Source: CAUPWF01 sp036656795 | GTDB lineage: Bacteria; Bacillota; Clostridia; Lachnospirales; Lachnospiraceae | NCBI GenBank assembly: GCA_036656795.1 | Contig: JAVXHR010000001.1 | Coordinates: 162,049-226,048, forward strand | Direction: 5' to 3' | DNA: 64,000 bases | Shown: positions 9,511 to 18,649 of the stretch, piece after piece | How positions within the stretch are numbered: the first letter of the stretch is position 1 | Layout of the letters: every line of letters begins with the position of its first letter | Notes under the pieces: generated by a model | What the model was told of the DNA's origin: nothing | The model's input: only the letters and a program-made list of their open reading frames with translations | Database searches by the model: none | Program-made: the position numbers and the translations under genes

Positions 9511-10254
9511 TTATACCATAGTTGCGCCATCTACAGAAAGAATGGTGCCGGTAACATAAGAGGCCATATCACTTGCCAGATATAAAAATGCATTAGCAAT
9601 ATCCTGTGGATCACCGATGCGACCAAGTGGGATAGTGGAAGCGATGTGTGCAATAATTTCTTGTGGAAGAGCGGCGACCATGTCAGTATTAATTACTCCC
9701 GGTGCTACTGCGTTCACACGTATATTGTCAGGTCCTAATTCTCTTGCCAAAGATTTGGTCAATCCATTCACTGCGAATTTAGAAGCTGGATACCCACAAC
9801 CGGATTTCTGTCCATAAAGACTTACCATAGAACTGGTGTTAAGTATGACACCACCTCCTTCTTCTTTCATGATAGGTGCAACTACTTTTGCACAGTTAAA
9901 CACAGCTGTGACATTTAGGTTCATGATATTCACAAAATCTTCTGCATTGTAGTCATAGATAGATTCTTTTGCAGAAATCCCGGCATTATTTACCAAGATA
10001 TCAATGGAACCATATTGAGATTTTACTTGTGCAAATGCTTCTTGTACAGATGCTATATCAGATAGATTTGGGCAGATTCCCATAATTTTAGCGCTTGGGT
10101 ATTTCTCTTTAAGTGCAGATAGAGCTTTGTCAACGGTTTCTTTTCTAGAACCACAAAGTGCAACGTTGGCTCCATTTGTCAGATATGTTTCGACAATAGA
10201 CAGACCAATTCCACGAGTTCCTCCGGTTACAATAGCTGTTTTTCCTTTTAACAT
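9511..10254 (-). CDS. SDR-family oxidoreductase (FabG-like)
   Basis: A 247-residue classical short-chain dehydrogenase/reductase. It has the NADP-binding glycine motif TGGTRGIG at residues 10-17, NNAG near residue 90, the catalytic Ser in NTSSMVSLYG, and the YPASK motif near residue 155. Many FabG-like enzymes share this layout, so the substrate is not predictable: 3-oxoacyl-ACP, a sugar or another carbonyl are all possible. It lies 12 nt after the flavin reductase-rubredoxin gene and before rarD on the minus strand. No fatty acid synthesis gene is nearby, which argues for an accessory role rather than the housekeeping FabG. Confidence 0.8.
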   Translation of the reverse strand: MLKGKTAIVTGGTRGIGLSIVETYLTNGANVALCGSRKETVDKALSALKEKYPSAKIMGICPNLSDIASVQEAFAQVKSQYGSIDILVNNAGISAKESIYDYNAEDFVNIMNLNVTAVFNCAKVVAPIMKEEGGGVILNTSSMVSLYGQKSGCGYPASKFAVNGLTKSLARELGPDNIRVNAVAPGVINTDMVAALPQEIIAHIASTIPLGRIGDPQDIANAFLYLASDMASYVTGTILSVDGATMV

Positions 10255-10266
10255 ATAAAAGACCTC

Positions 10267-10911
10267 CTATGATTTTTTGAATGCTGATTTGGGTTGCTTA
10301 CAGATGGGACATTGATAATCCTCGGATAATTCCTCAAATGGAATTGATCCGTCGTATACATAACCACAGACACTACATGTGTAGACCTCTGTTTTTACTT
10401 CTATTTTTTCGTCTTCTGGTTGATAGGTTGGGGCATTTTTGGGGCTTTTACCTTTGATTACATTGTGGTAATAGGCATAGGTCATTGCAGTTCCACCATT
10501 TGTAATCTCTGCATCCAAAAGTTCACCAATAAAGACGGTATGAGTGGAAGTTTCTATGGAGTCTATCACTTTGAATACCATGTAGCCATTGGTTGCAGGG
10601 ATAATTGGAACCCCTTTTTTTACTTCGTAATCCAGATTGGCAAATTTATCGATGCTTTTTCCTGATTGAAACCCAAAAGTTCCAATAAGGGTTGCGTCAC
10701 TATCTTCTGCCAAGATTGAGATGCCAAAGAGACCTGATTGTTTGATACACCCATTTGTGTAGTTGTCATGATTCATACTCAATGCTACAGTTGTGGGAGT
10801 TGAAGTGATTTGCATCAGGCTGTTTGCAACACATCCGGTAGGGCGTGTTCCATCTACTGTAGTTACAAGATAGACGCCATAAGACATGTTACGTAATACT
10901 TTTGTGTTCAT
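10267..10911 (-). CDS. flavin reductase-rubredoxin fusion (high-molecular-weight rubredoxin)
   Basis: A 214-residue two-domain protein. Residues 1-150 form a flavin reductase-like FMN-binding domain (NMSYGVYLVTTVDGTRPTGC, then SMNHDNYTNGCI). Residues about 172-214 form a rubredoxin with iron ligands in CSVCGYVYDG and CPICK. Proteins of this layout (Hrb of acetogens, and flavoredoxin relatives) pass electrons to oxygen- or NO-detoxifying flavodiiron proteins; that role is inferred here, and no flavodiiron gene is in the window. An SD (GGAGG) lies 7 nt upstream of the ATG. It is the first gene of a leftward unit and has a TTTGCAT palindrome about 80 nt upstream. Confidence 0.85.
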   Translation of the reverse strand: MNTKVLRNMSYGVYLVTTVDGTRPTGCVANSLMQITSTPTTVALSMNHDNYTNGCIKQSGLFGISILAEDSDATLIGTFGFQSGKSIDKFANLDYEVKKGVPIIPATNGYMVFKVIDSIETSTHTVFIGELLDAEITNGGTAMTYAYYHNVIKGKSPKNAPTYQPEDEKIEVKTEVYTCSVCGYVYDGSIPFEELSEDYQCPICKQPKSAFKKS

Positions 10912-10990
10912 ATTGTTGTACCTCCTTTTTTAATTATTGTGTTATATAATTGACGAACTTGTATATATAGTATACTACTCCATTAGAAAC

Positions 10991-11008
10991 TTTGCATCCT
11001 AATGCAAA
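10991..11008. promoter_or_regulatory. perfect TTTGCAT-N4-ATGCAAA palindrome
   Basis: TTTGCAT (10991-10997) and ATGCAAA (11002-11008) are exact inverted repeats around CCTA. It sits in the 309-bp divergent gap between the flavin reductase-rubredoxin gene (-) and the chemoreceptor (+), about 80 bp upstream of the former. The size suits a dimeric regulator. No matching regulator was recognised. Apart from this and the chemoreceptor promoter the gap is AT-rich and shows nothing else. Confidence 0.45.
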
Positions 11009-11078
11009 AAAAATATGAAAAAAATGTGAAAATACATCAAAAAAATGTCGATTTATTATTGGAAATTGTACAAAATGG

Positions 11079-11107
11079 TGGACTTTTTTAAAAAAATGTA
11101 TTATTAT
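11079..11107 (+). promoter_or_regulatory. possible promoter for the chemoreceptor gene
   Basis: TGGACT (11079-11084), a 17-nt spacer, then TATTAT (11102-11107). About 110 nt of leader follows. I found no clear sigma-28 (TAAA-N15-GCCGATAA) site in this gap. Confidence 0.4.
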
Positions 11108-11220
11108 AAAGAAAACTGAGTGCTATTCGTAGGGCTGTTACGCACAATTTGATGAAAAGCAGAAAGATAACAGACAATTGAGAACGCAGAATGAAGTGGA
11201 GAACGAGGAGGAACAGGTTT

Positions 11221-13002
11221 ATGAAGAAGATGACAATTGCTAAAAAGATGATAGCGGGATTTATTGCAATATCTATTATTGCTAGTATCTCGGGGGTAGT
11301 GTCTATATTTACATCAAGAAATGCAGATACAAAGTATAGTTATGCATTAGAGAATTATGGATTCTCACAAGGTGATATCGGGAAAGCTATGCTGGCGCTG
11401 GCGGAGAATCTTCGATGTGTTCGGGATGTTGTGAATAACACAGATGCGAAATATATAGAAGCTGCAAAGACAGATATGGAAGCAACAATTAAAGAATACA
11501 ATATCTTGGTAGAAAAAGTCAAAAAATCATCAAAGTCTTCAGAAGAAAAGGCGAAATTCAATGAAGCAGAAGATGCATTAAAAAAATACATTGAAAAGCG
11601 AGATGCTGTAGTAAAAGCAGGGGATACACTGGACGCAGAACAAAGCGAAAAAGCACGTGTGATGATGGCAGAAGAACTAGATCCATTATTTGAAGATGTA
11701 TATAATGCATGGTCAGGCTTACTTGAGGTGAATATTCAAAAAGGAACACAGTTAAGCAATTCCTTAACAGCTAGTTCTAAGGTGATAATGCTTATGAGCA
11801 TAGCGTTAACAATAGGTGCTCTGGTAATTGCGATTGTGATAGGACTGATAATTTCAAGAAAAATATCAAATCCAATTCGAGAATGTGTAGACCGTTTGAA
11901 TTTATTGTCACAAGGGAACTTGGAAGCACCTGTTCCGGATATTACAGCAAAAGATGAGACGGGAATGCTGGCAGATTCTACAAAAATAATTGTCGAAGCT
12001 TTAAGCACAATTATTAAAGACGAAAGTTATCTTTTAGGTGAGATGGCAGATGGTAATTTTGATGTGCATTCTCAGGCGGCGCAGGTTTACATAGGAGATT
12101 TTGCACCATTACTTGTATCTATGCGTAAGATTAATTCCAATTTAAGTGATGCACTGGCACAGATTAACCAATCTTCTGAGCAAGTATCTTCGGGCTCGGA
12201 TCAAGTATCCAGTGGAGCACAAGAATTATCTCAAGGTGCAACAGAACAGGCTTCTTCTGTAGAAGAATTAGCAGCTACCATTACAGAAATTGCCGGTCAG
12301 ATAAAAGAAACTGCAGACCATGCATTGACTGCACGTCAGAAATCAGATGATGCAGGGAACGAAGTTGCAAAGAGCAATGATAAGATGCATAATTTGATTG
12401 ATGCTATGAATGAAATCAGTACTTCTTCACAAGAGATTGGAAAGGTTATTAAGACGATTGAAGATATTGCATTCCAGACGAATATCTTAGCTTTAAATGC
12501 GGCAGTAGAGGCTGCACGCGCAGGAGCAGCAGGAAAGGGATTTGCGGTAGTTGCTGATGAGGTGAGAAATCTGGCAAGTAAGAGTGCAGAGGCGGCTAAA
12601 GGTACAACAGCATTGATTGAGGGATCGGTAGCAGCAGTTGCTAAAGGAACACAACTTGCAGATGATACAGCACAATCATTATTGATCGTGGTAGAAGGAA
12701 CTAAAGAAGTAGGAGAAATCATTAGTGAGATTTCAAATGCATCTAACGAAGAGGCACAGTCTATTGCTCAAGTTACACAAGGGGTAGATCAGATTTCAAG
12801 TGTAGTTCAGACGAACTCTGCAACGGCAGAAGAATCGGCAGCAGCGTCTGAAGAGTTGAGTGGACAGGCACAGATACTGAAGGATCTAGTATCCAGATTC
12901 AAGCTGAAAGATGAGTCTAAAGCAATCAATACAACTCAATACAGTGCATCGGAAGTTCGTCATTCACAACCACAGGTATCTTCTCGTTCGGATAAATATT
13001 AG
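11221..13002 (+). CDS. methyl-accepting chemotaxis protein
   Basis: A 593-residue transmembrane chemoreceptor. The start at ATG 11221 is preferred over an in-frame ATG at 11191 because GAGGAGGAAC sits 7-12 nt before it and the protein then opens directly with the charged end of the first membrane helix. Order: TM1 (about 10-32), an extracytoplasmic four-helix-bundle sensor (about 33-180), TM2 (about 183-207), HAMP (about 208-260), then the cytoplasmic methylated coiled coil with the conserved tip segment FAVVADEVRNLASKSAEAA. It signals through CheA/CheW, which are not in this window. The ligand is unknown. A terminator follows 43 nt after the stop, so it is monocistronic. Confidence 0.92.
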   Translation: MKKMTIAKKMIAGFIAISIIASISGVVSIFTSRNADTKYSYALENYGFSQGDIGKAMLALAENLRCVRDVVNNTDAKYIEAAKTDMEATIKEYNILVEKVKKSSKSSEEKAKFNEAEDALKKYIEKRDAVVKAGDTLDAEQSEKARVMMAEELDPLFEDVYNAWSGLLEVNIQKGTQLSNSLTASSKVIMLMSIALTIGALVIAIVIGLIISRKISNPIRECVDRLNLLSQGNLEAPVPDITAKDETGMLADSTKIIVEALSTIIKDESYLLGEMADGNFDVHSQAAQVYIGDFAPLLVSMRKINSNLSDALAQINQSSEQVSSGSDQVSSGAQELSQGATEQASSVEELAATITEIAGQIKETADHALTARQKSDDAGNEVAKSNDKMHNLIDAMNEISTSSQEIGKVIKTIEDIAFQTNILALNAAVEAARAGAAGKGFAVVADEVRNLASKSAEAAKGTTALIEGSVAAVAKGTQLADDTAQSLLIVVEGTKEVGEIISEISNASNEEAQSIAQVTQGVDQISSVVQTNSATAEESAAASEELSGQAQILKDLVSRFKLKDESKAINTTQYSASEVRHSQPQVSSRSDKY

Positions 13003-13044
13003 AAAAAATATACAGAGAGTAATTTATAGAAAAGACATGATGAT

Positions 13045-13080
13045 AAAAGGAGTTGGTGTGTTTACATCAACTTCTTTTTT
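13045..13080 (+). terminator. rho-independent terminator after the chemoreceptor
   Basis: AAAAGGAGTTGGTG pairs with CATCAACTTCTTTT (two G-U pairs) around a short TGTTTA loop, ending in six T. Confidence 0.75.
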
Positions 13081-13122
13081 ATGGGGTTTTGTTGGAAACT
13101 GTGTAATTCTTAAGATACGGCA

Positions 13123-13159
13123 TTGCCAATTTGTGTCGAATAATGATATAATTCATTAT
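13123..13159 (+). promoter_or_regulatory. promoter for the DUF5717/DUF5716 cluster with arms flanking the -10
   Basis: TTGCCA (13123-13128), an 18-nt spacer, TATAAT (13147-13152). Inverted arms ATAATGA (13140-13146) and TCATTAT (13153-13159) bracket the -10 exactly. The promoter would drive the three genes at 13.2-18.6 kb. Confidence 0.55.
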
Positions 13160-13222
13160 GATTAGAATTTTGCAAGGTGTAATATTTGAATGCACGATGG
13201 CATGAAGAAGTAGGTGAATGAA

Positions 13223-16200
13223 GTGAAGAATAAGATTAAAAAGTTTTCTAAAGGAGACTTTCGAATTATAAAACCTGATATTGTGTTCCCACAGACGCAT
13301 CTTACGATGACAATAGGAGAGGGAGAACTATATCATGGAAGTTTTACTTTTCAAAGCCCAACAGATGGAGAAATCAGAGGACTGGTCTACCCATCTTCTT
13401 TTCGTGTACAATGTTCGGAAGAGGGATTTGAAGGAAATCCTATAGAAATTAAGTTTACTTATGATGGTACAGGACTTCGTCCTGGACATGTAGAACAAGG
13501 AAGATTCACCATAGTATGTAACGGTGGGGAATATGAGATTGCATATACGGCATTAATTGAAAAACCGTTTATATTGACCAAATATGGAAAAGTACAGAAT
13601 GTAAAAGATTTTAAAAAACTTGCTATGCAGGATTTTATGGAAGCACAACGATTATTTCGTTCCAGGGAATTCTATGAGATATTAAAATATGAAGATTGTC
13701 GTATTTATTCGTTATATGATAATATGAGAAAATGGTCATTGGGAGAACAAGGATTGGAAGAATTTTTGCTGGGAATCAAGCAAAAAGAGCGGATTTTTCT
13801 TACTTTATCAGATGAGGAACACATCTTTGATGATATATTAGAGGCAACCAAAGGGAATATTGTATTCACTAAAAATACTTGGGGATATATGCCAATTCGT
13901 TTTTGCGTTGAGGGAGATTTTATACAGGTGGCTAGGAAAGACACAACAACAGAAGAATTTGTTGGGAATACATATGAATTAGAGTATGTAGTTAGAGTGG
14001 AAAAGCTACATGCAGGAAATAATTTTGGGGCAGTTATAATTGAAACTCCTTATGAAAGAATTACCTATCCGGTTACGGTAGTGCAAAATAGCGTTACAAA
14101 CAATGAAATGAAGAGAGAATTGGACTTTTTACAGGCACAGATTATTAAGAGTTATTTATCGTGTGTTGCAGGTAGAATAGAGACCAATGAGTGGGTAGAA
14201 AGCGCAATTGCCAAAGTACAGCTATTGAGAGAAAAAGAGCCAAACAATGCATATTTTCAGCTACTACATGCGCATATTTATCTACGTGGGAAACGCATGG
14301 AAGAGGGAGAATGGATATTAGAAAGTTTTAATTACAGTCGTTTTGCGAAAGGACGAGATCCGGAGATTAGTTCTTATTATCTATTCTTGACCGCTTTAAT
14401 CAAGAAAGAAGGTAGCCATGTAAACAGAGTAGTGGAGGAAATCAATCGGCTTTATATGCGCAATCCTCATTCGTGGAAGATGCTATGTATGTTGATTCAC
14501 ATTGATCCCAAATTAAGAAGCTATGAGGAACGTTTGCGTATGTTAGAAAGGCAGTTCTTTAATGGTGCTAATCAGATTTTGTTTTATGTAGAAGCGTATT
14601 TATGTTATTGTGAAAAAAGTTTTTTGCTCAAAAAGTTGGGGACATTTGAGATTCAGGTCCTTAATTTTGCAGCAAAGTATAAATTGATGACAAAAGAGTT
14701 GGCATTATATACTGCAAATCTGGCAAGTCAACAAAAGAAATTTGATATCCATCTTTTTCGTGTGCTAGAGCGTTGCTATCATGCTTATCAGGAACCGATG
14801 ATTCTTTCAGCAATTTGTACGTTGCTTATCAAGGGGAACCAAGTAGAGAAAAAATATTTTCAATGGTATGAAAAAGCAGTGGATGAGGAACTGAAAATTG
14901 CTCAATTATATGAATATTATATGATGACGATTGAAGCGAAAAAGGTACAGGGAGCATTTCCACGTTCTGTTTACCTGTATTTTATGCATGGAAATTCATT
15001 GGATTATGAGAAAGCGGCAATTTTATATGCTAATTTAATTACTTATGAGAATGAGGCCAGTGATTTGTTTGCATATTATAGGGAAAAGATTAATAGATTT
15101 GCCTGGGAGCAATTAGAAAAGCGACATATTAATGAACAATTACGTGTCATATATAAACGCTATATTGTGGAAGAGGAGCTTAATAATGAACGTATTCGAG
15201 CGTTATATGATGTTTGTCATGCATATAAAGTTTATACAAAATCATATAATGTGAAATATGTACTTGTAATTGAAAAGGACGGAAAAGTAAATCAAAGAGT
15301 TCCTTATACAGAAGATGGAGCACAGGTATTCTTATATGATAAAGAGGCTAGGATTGTGTGGGAATCAGGAGATGGACATCACTATGCAGATTCTATGGCA
15401 TATGAGACAAAACGTCTTTTTTATGAATTGCGATTTATTGATATGTGTAAAAAATATATGGAAGGAATGAATACTTCAGAACAAGAAGGAAATGAGACGG
15501 ATTTGTCTATTGCAAATATACAAAAATATGGAATGGATTCATTTGATGAACAGGAAGTATTCCGATTATGCAGTAAATATATTCGGGAAGAAAATTATGA
15601 GGAAGAAGAATATTTAAGTTATTTAAGTTTTCAATTATTTAATAAAGGACAGTATGACAAAGTTATCTTAAGTTATTTGGCCAGTTATTATTGTGGTGCA
15701 ACAAAGGATATGAAACATCTTTGGAAAGTTGCAAAAGAATATGATATTAATGTACATCGTTTGTCAGAGCGTATTATTACACAGATGCTTTTTGCAGAAG
15801 AGATGTTTGGCGAAGAAGAAATTTTTGCCTGTTATTACGCAGGAGGATGCTATTTTAGGCTGAAACAAGCATATTTAGCATACGTATCTAAAGAGTATAT
15901 TGTACATGCACGTCAAACAGATCCTTGTGTGTTTCAAATTATGATAGAAGAGTATAATCAAGGAGAATATCTTGCAGATATATGTAAAGTGGCTGTTTTA
16001 AAATATTATGTGTCACGAAATTATGGCGCAGATATTGAACCAATATTACAAGGGTTTTTACGCGAACTGTGTGAAAAAAATATGCTGTTTCCGTTTTACC
16101 TGCAATACAAAGAAAGCTGGCTTCGAGAAGTACAGCTATATGATAAAGTGATGATTGAGTATAGAGCAAATGGAAATAATCAGGTTAATATTTCCTATCA

Positions 16201-16513
16201 GGTTATGAAAGCGGATGAAGAAATCATTACTTATAAAACGGAATTATTAACACCTATGTATGAAAATATTTATGTGAAATCTTTTGTGATTTTTCAAGGT
16301 GAACAACTTAAATATTACTTTAAAGAGTATGAAGGTGAAAATCGTATTATGACAGAGAAGCAAACGTGTGTCTTGGAACGAGCGATAGAACCAATTGGAA
16401 GATATGGAGAACTGAATGCAATGACCAATATGTCATTGACGGAGTTAGACCGGGCAATGCAATGTTATGCGCAAGAAGATGAATTGTCCAAGCAAATATT
16501 TGTTGCATATTAA
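13223..16513 (+). CDS. DUF5717-family protein, beta-rich N-terminus plus helical repeats
   Basis: A large protein of about 1,096 residues that I recognise only as the Lachnospiraceae DUF5717 family, of unknown function. Residues about 1-120 are predicted beta-rich (LTMTIGEGELYHGSFTF, GLVYPSSFRVQC), as in Ig-like domains, and a second such block spans about 210-290 (KGNIVFTKNTWGY). From about residue 300 to 1,000 the protein looks alpha-helical, with repeating aromatic/hydrophobic spacing like TPR/solenoid repeats (NAYFQLLHAHIYLRGKRMEEG). No signal peptide or membrane helix is obvious. The start GTG 13223 has AGGTG six nt upstream; GTG 13214 is an alternative. It is followed 22 nt later by the Hsp70-like gene, so the two likely work together. 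Confidence 0.75.
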   Translation: MKNKIKKFSKGDFRIIKPDIVFPQTHLTMTIGEGELYHGSFTFQSPTDGEIRGLVYPSSFRVQCSEEGFEGNPIEIKFTYDGTGLRPGHVEQGRFTIVCNGGEYEIAYTALIEKPFILTKYGKVQNVKDFKKLAMQDFMEAQRLFRSREFYEILKYEDCRIYSLYDNMRKWSLGEQGLEEFLLGIKQKERIFLTLSDEEHIFDDILEATKGNIVFTKNTWGYMPIRFCVEGDFIQVARKDTTTEEFVGNTYELEYVVRVEKLHAGNNFGAVIIETPYERITYPVTVVQNSVTNNEMKRELDFLQAQIIKSYLSCVAGRIETNEWVESAIAKVQLLREKEPNNAYFQLLHAHIYLRGKRMEEGEWILESFNYSRFAKGRDPEISSYYLFLTALIKKEGSHVNRVVEEINRLYMRNPHSWKMLCMLIHIDPKLRSYEERLRMLERQFFNGANQILFYVEAYLCYCEKSFLLKKLGTFEIQVLNFAAKYKLMTKELALYTANLASQQKKFDIHLFRVLERCYHAYQEPMILSAICTLLIKGNQVEKKYFQWYEKAVDEELKIAQLYEYYMMTIEAKKVQGAFPRSVYLYFMHGNSLDYEKAAILYANLITYENEASDLFAYYREKINRFAWEQLEKRHINEQLRVIYKRYIVEEELNNERIRALYDVCHAYKVYTKSYNVKYVLVIEKDGKVNQRVPYTEDGAQVFLYDKEARIVWESGDGHHYADSMAYETKRLFYELRFIDMCKKYMEGMNTSEQEGNETDLSIANIQKYGMDSFDEQEVFRLCSKYIREENYEEEEYLSYLSFQLFNKGQYDKVILSYLASYYCGATKDMKHLWKVAKEYDINVHRLSERIITQMLFAEEMFGEEEIFACYYAGGCYFRLKQAYLAYVSKEYIVHARQTDPCVFQIMIEEYNQGEYLADICKVAVLKYYVSRNYGADIEPILQGFLRELCEKNMLFPFYLQYKESWLREVQLYDKVMIEYRANGNNQVNISYQVMKADEEIITYKTELLTPMYENIYVKSFVIFQGEQLKYYFKEYEGENRIMTEKQTCVLERAIEPIGRYGELNAMTNMSLTELDRAMQCYAQEDELSKQIFVAY

Positions 16514-16535
16514 ATCAGGATAGGAGGACAAGATT

Positions 16536-17819
16536 ATGAAGCTTGGAAGCATTATAGGGTATGACCTTAGCGAACAGTATTGCCAAATTAGCTATTACAA
16601 TGATGAGCAACATGAACCAGAGACGTTAGAAGTAGCGGTAGATAATTATCAGATTCCTCTTATGCTTGGGTATAGAGAAGATACATGGATTATAGGACAA
16701 GAGGCAAAACGCCTTGGAATCATAAAAGAAGGAGTTACATGTTCTAATATTTTATCAAAAGCATTAGCCGGTGAAAAGATTTGTATGGGTGATAAAACAT
16801 TTGAGGCAGTATGGATATTGGCAAAATTCGTTGAGATTTCGTTGAGATCCTTTGAGCAAATTTCCAGTATCACTTTTACAGTTTCTGATCTGAGTATTGA
16901 TTTGGTGCGAATGTTGAAAGGCATTGCACAACGAATTAATATACCAAAAGAACAGATTTATGTGCAGGATTATAGAGAAAGTTTTTGCCACTATATGTTT
17001 TATCAACCGAAAGAGTTATGGCAATATGAGGCAGCACTGTTTTATTGTGACCGTAAGGAAGTGAAAGCATATATGCTCCAACAACTCAAGGTACAACCAA
17101 GGAGACAGAGAGAAACTGTTGTTGCGGTTAATGAAGTTGCAAGTGCACAGATGGAAGAACTGGCGTCCGTATATCCGGTGTTGAATACAAATAAGGCGAA
17201 AGACGCAGATGCCAGATTTAAAGATTTTATTCAGAATGTATTTGAAAAAAAATTAGTATCGTCTGTATTCCTGACGGGAGAAGGGTTTGAAAATAATTGG
17301 TATCCTAATTCTTTAAAAGTATTGTGTAATGGAAGAAGAGCATTTTTAGGAAATAATTTATATAGTAAAGGAGCTTGTTATACGTCATATCGAAAAAGCT
17401 TAGAACGTGTAGATGCACCTATTTATCTAGATGAAACGAAATTAATCGAACAGATTTGTCTTAAGATGCGGGTAAATGGAATCGATGAATGGTATCCAAT
17501 TATTCCTTGGGGTTCCAGATGGTATGAAAGTGATCATCAATGGGAGGTATTGTTAGGAGATACGGAGGATATTGAAGTTCATGTGGAATCATTGGCAACG
17601 AGTGAAACACAAGTACAAACAGTATCGTTGAATGGTTTGCCAAAACGAAAAGATTATTCATTAAGATTACAGGTGGAGTCTATTTTCTTAGATGAGCGAA
17701 CCTGTAAAATCATGTTTAAGGATATTGGATTTGGTGAGTTCTATCCGGCTACCGATTTTCAGACGGAAGTTACGATACATTTAGGAGGAAATAATGAGCA
17801 GTTTAATTCTATGTCATAA
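16536..17819 (+). CDS. DUF5716-family Hsp70/actin-fold protein
   Basis: A 427-residue protein. I recognise it as DUF5716; the Hsp70-like reading comes from motifs. IIGYDLSEQ (residues 6-14) resembles the phosphate-1 loop of DnaK (GIDLGTT). TWIIGQEAKRLGI (about 50-62) matches the DnaK strand-turn (VGxxAKR). VFLTGEGF (244-251), followed by GNNLYSKGACY, corresponds to the adenosine motif and the downstream GAA helix. A C-terminal beta-rich segment (about 350-427) could be a small substrate- or partner-binding domain. Function unknown; an ATP-driven assembly or chaperone role is inference. SD AGGAGG precedes the ATG. The next gene starts within its last 26 nt. Confidence 0.75.
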   Translation: MKLGSIIGYDLSEQYCQISYYNDEQHEPETLEVAVDNYQIPLMLGYREDTWIIGQEAKRLGIIKEGVTCSNILSKALAGEKICMGDKTFEAVWILAKFVEISLRSFEQISSITFTVSDLSIDLVRMLKGIAQRINIPKEQIYVQDYRESFCHYMFYQPKELWQYEAALFYCDRKEVKAYMLQQLKVQPRRQRETVVAVNEVASAQMEELASVYPVLNTNKAKDADARFKDFIQNVFEKKLVSSVFLTGEGFENNWYPNSLKVLCNGRRAFLGNNLYSKGACYTSYRKSLERVDAPIYLDETKLIEQICLKMRVNGIDEWYPIIPWGSRWYESDHQWEVLLGDTEDIEVHVESLATSETQVQTVSLNGLPKRKDYSLRLQVESIFLDERTCKIMFKDIGFGEFYPATDFQTEVTIHLGGNNEQFNSMS

Positions 17820-18555
17820 TAAACACGCAAAGCAGCCATATGAAATTGTTAGAACCCATAAAAGAATTTATAACATAGAAGAATTGTGCTATTACTTATG
17901 CCATAATATATATTTAATTGATTATACAATTATGAATGAACAATTGTGTGATTGGATTGAACGAGAATTAGAATTAGATACATTGGCGGATAAACTACGA
18001 GATGCTTTAAAACAACGGGGTTCAATTGAACATTTTGTATTGGAAATTCTTTCTTTTTCCTCCATCTATACAACAGGAGAATTATCTCGTATAGAGGGAA
18101 CGTTAGAAAAATTGAAAAATGAAAAAGATATTGAACGACAAAAATATAAAGCTGATAATCTGTTCCAAGATGAAGAATATGCAGCGGCAATGCTTGTATA
18201 TCAATCCATTTTACGTAGTGACAAAGATGAAAGTGTGGATGCTAAATTCTATGGTAAAGTTTATGGTTGTGTGGGTGCATGCTATGGAAGAATGTTCCTT
18301 TATGAGGAATCGGCTAAAATGTATGAAGAGGCATTTATGATATGTGAAGAAGCAACCATGTTGGAGGCTTATCTATATGCGTGTTATCACTATATGTCTC
18401 AAGAAGAGTATCAAGTGTTACTATCAAAAAGCGAAATCTATGTTCAATTTGATGAACGAATAAAACAGAAAATTCAAGAAGTGAAAAACGAAGTAAAAGT
18501 GAGCGCGAGTGAAGAACAATTATCAGATTGGAAACAACAATATCGTCCCCATTGA
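17794..18555 (+). CDS. hypothetical TPR-like protein overlapping the DUF5716 gene
   Basis: A 253-residue protein of no named family I can recall, found as partner of DUF5716/DUF5717. It starts at ATG 17794, 26 nt inside the preceding gene, with AGGAGG 5 nt upstream, so translation is coupled. The N-terminal 100 residues (IVRTHKRIYNIEELCYYLCH) have an even mix of helix and aromatic residues. Residues about 112-210 form two or more TPR-like helical pairs (ADNLFQDEEYAAAMLVYQSI; EESAKMYEEAFMICEE). The C-terminus is charged (KQKIQEVKNEVKVSASEEQ). Probably a scaffold or adaptor for the two preceding proteins; this is inferred from context and repeats only. Confidence 0.65.
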   Translation: MSSLILCHNKHAKQPYEIVRTHKRIYNIEELCYYLCHNIYLIDYTIMNEQLCDWIERELELDTLADKLRDALKQRGSIEHFVLEILSFSSIYTTGELSRIEGTLEKLKNEKDIERQKYKADNLFQDEEYAAAMLVYQSILRSDKDESVDAKFYGKVYGCVGACYGRMFLYEESAKMYEEAFMICEEATMLEAYLYACYHYMSQEEYQVLLSKSEIYVQFDERIKQKIQEVKNEVKVSASEEQLSDWKQQYRPH

Positions 18556-18580
18556 CATCGCATTAAAAGTGTGTTATTAT
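18552..18580 (+). promoter_or_regulatory. consensus promoter for the amino-acid ABC importer
   Basis: TTGACA (18552-18557), exactly 17 nt, TATTAT (18575-18580). The -35 overlaps the stop codon of the upstream TPR gene. The 70-nt leader shows a TTTAG/CTAAA pair but no riboswitch I recognise. Confidence 0.7.
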
Positions 18581-18649
18581 GACAGAACAGTTTAGCGAGG
18601 TAGAGTAATCAACTGGTAAAACACTAAAGTGAAATGTCGGAGGGAATTT

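Noticed and set aside
11108..11220. Cyclic-di-GMP riboswitch before the chemoreceptor gene
   Set aside because: CTGTTACGCACAA resembles part of GEMM, but the second conserved strand (GGACGCAAAGCC) is missing.
12336..12722. Long antisense frame (128 residues) inside the chemoreceptor gene
   Set aside because: No SD or promoter; it mirrors the biased codons of the real gene on the other strand, as do the other long antisense frames at 23964-24527, 41498-41848 and 57698-58093.
18581..18649. Lysine or other riboswitch in the ABC importer leader
   Set aside because: The leader is only about 70 nt, and apart from a TTTAG/CTAAA pair none of the conserved elements can be placed.
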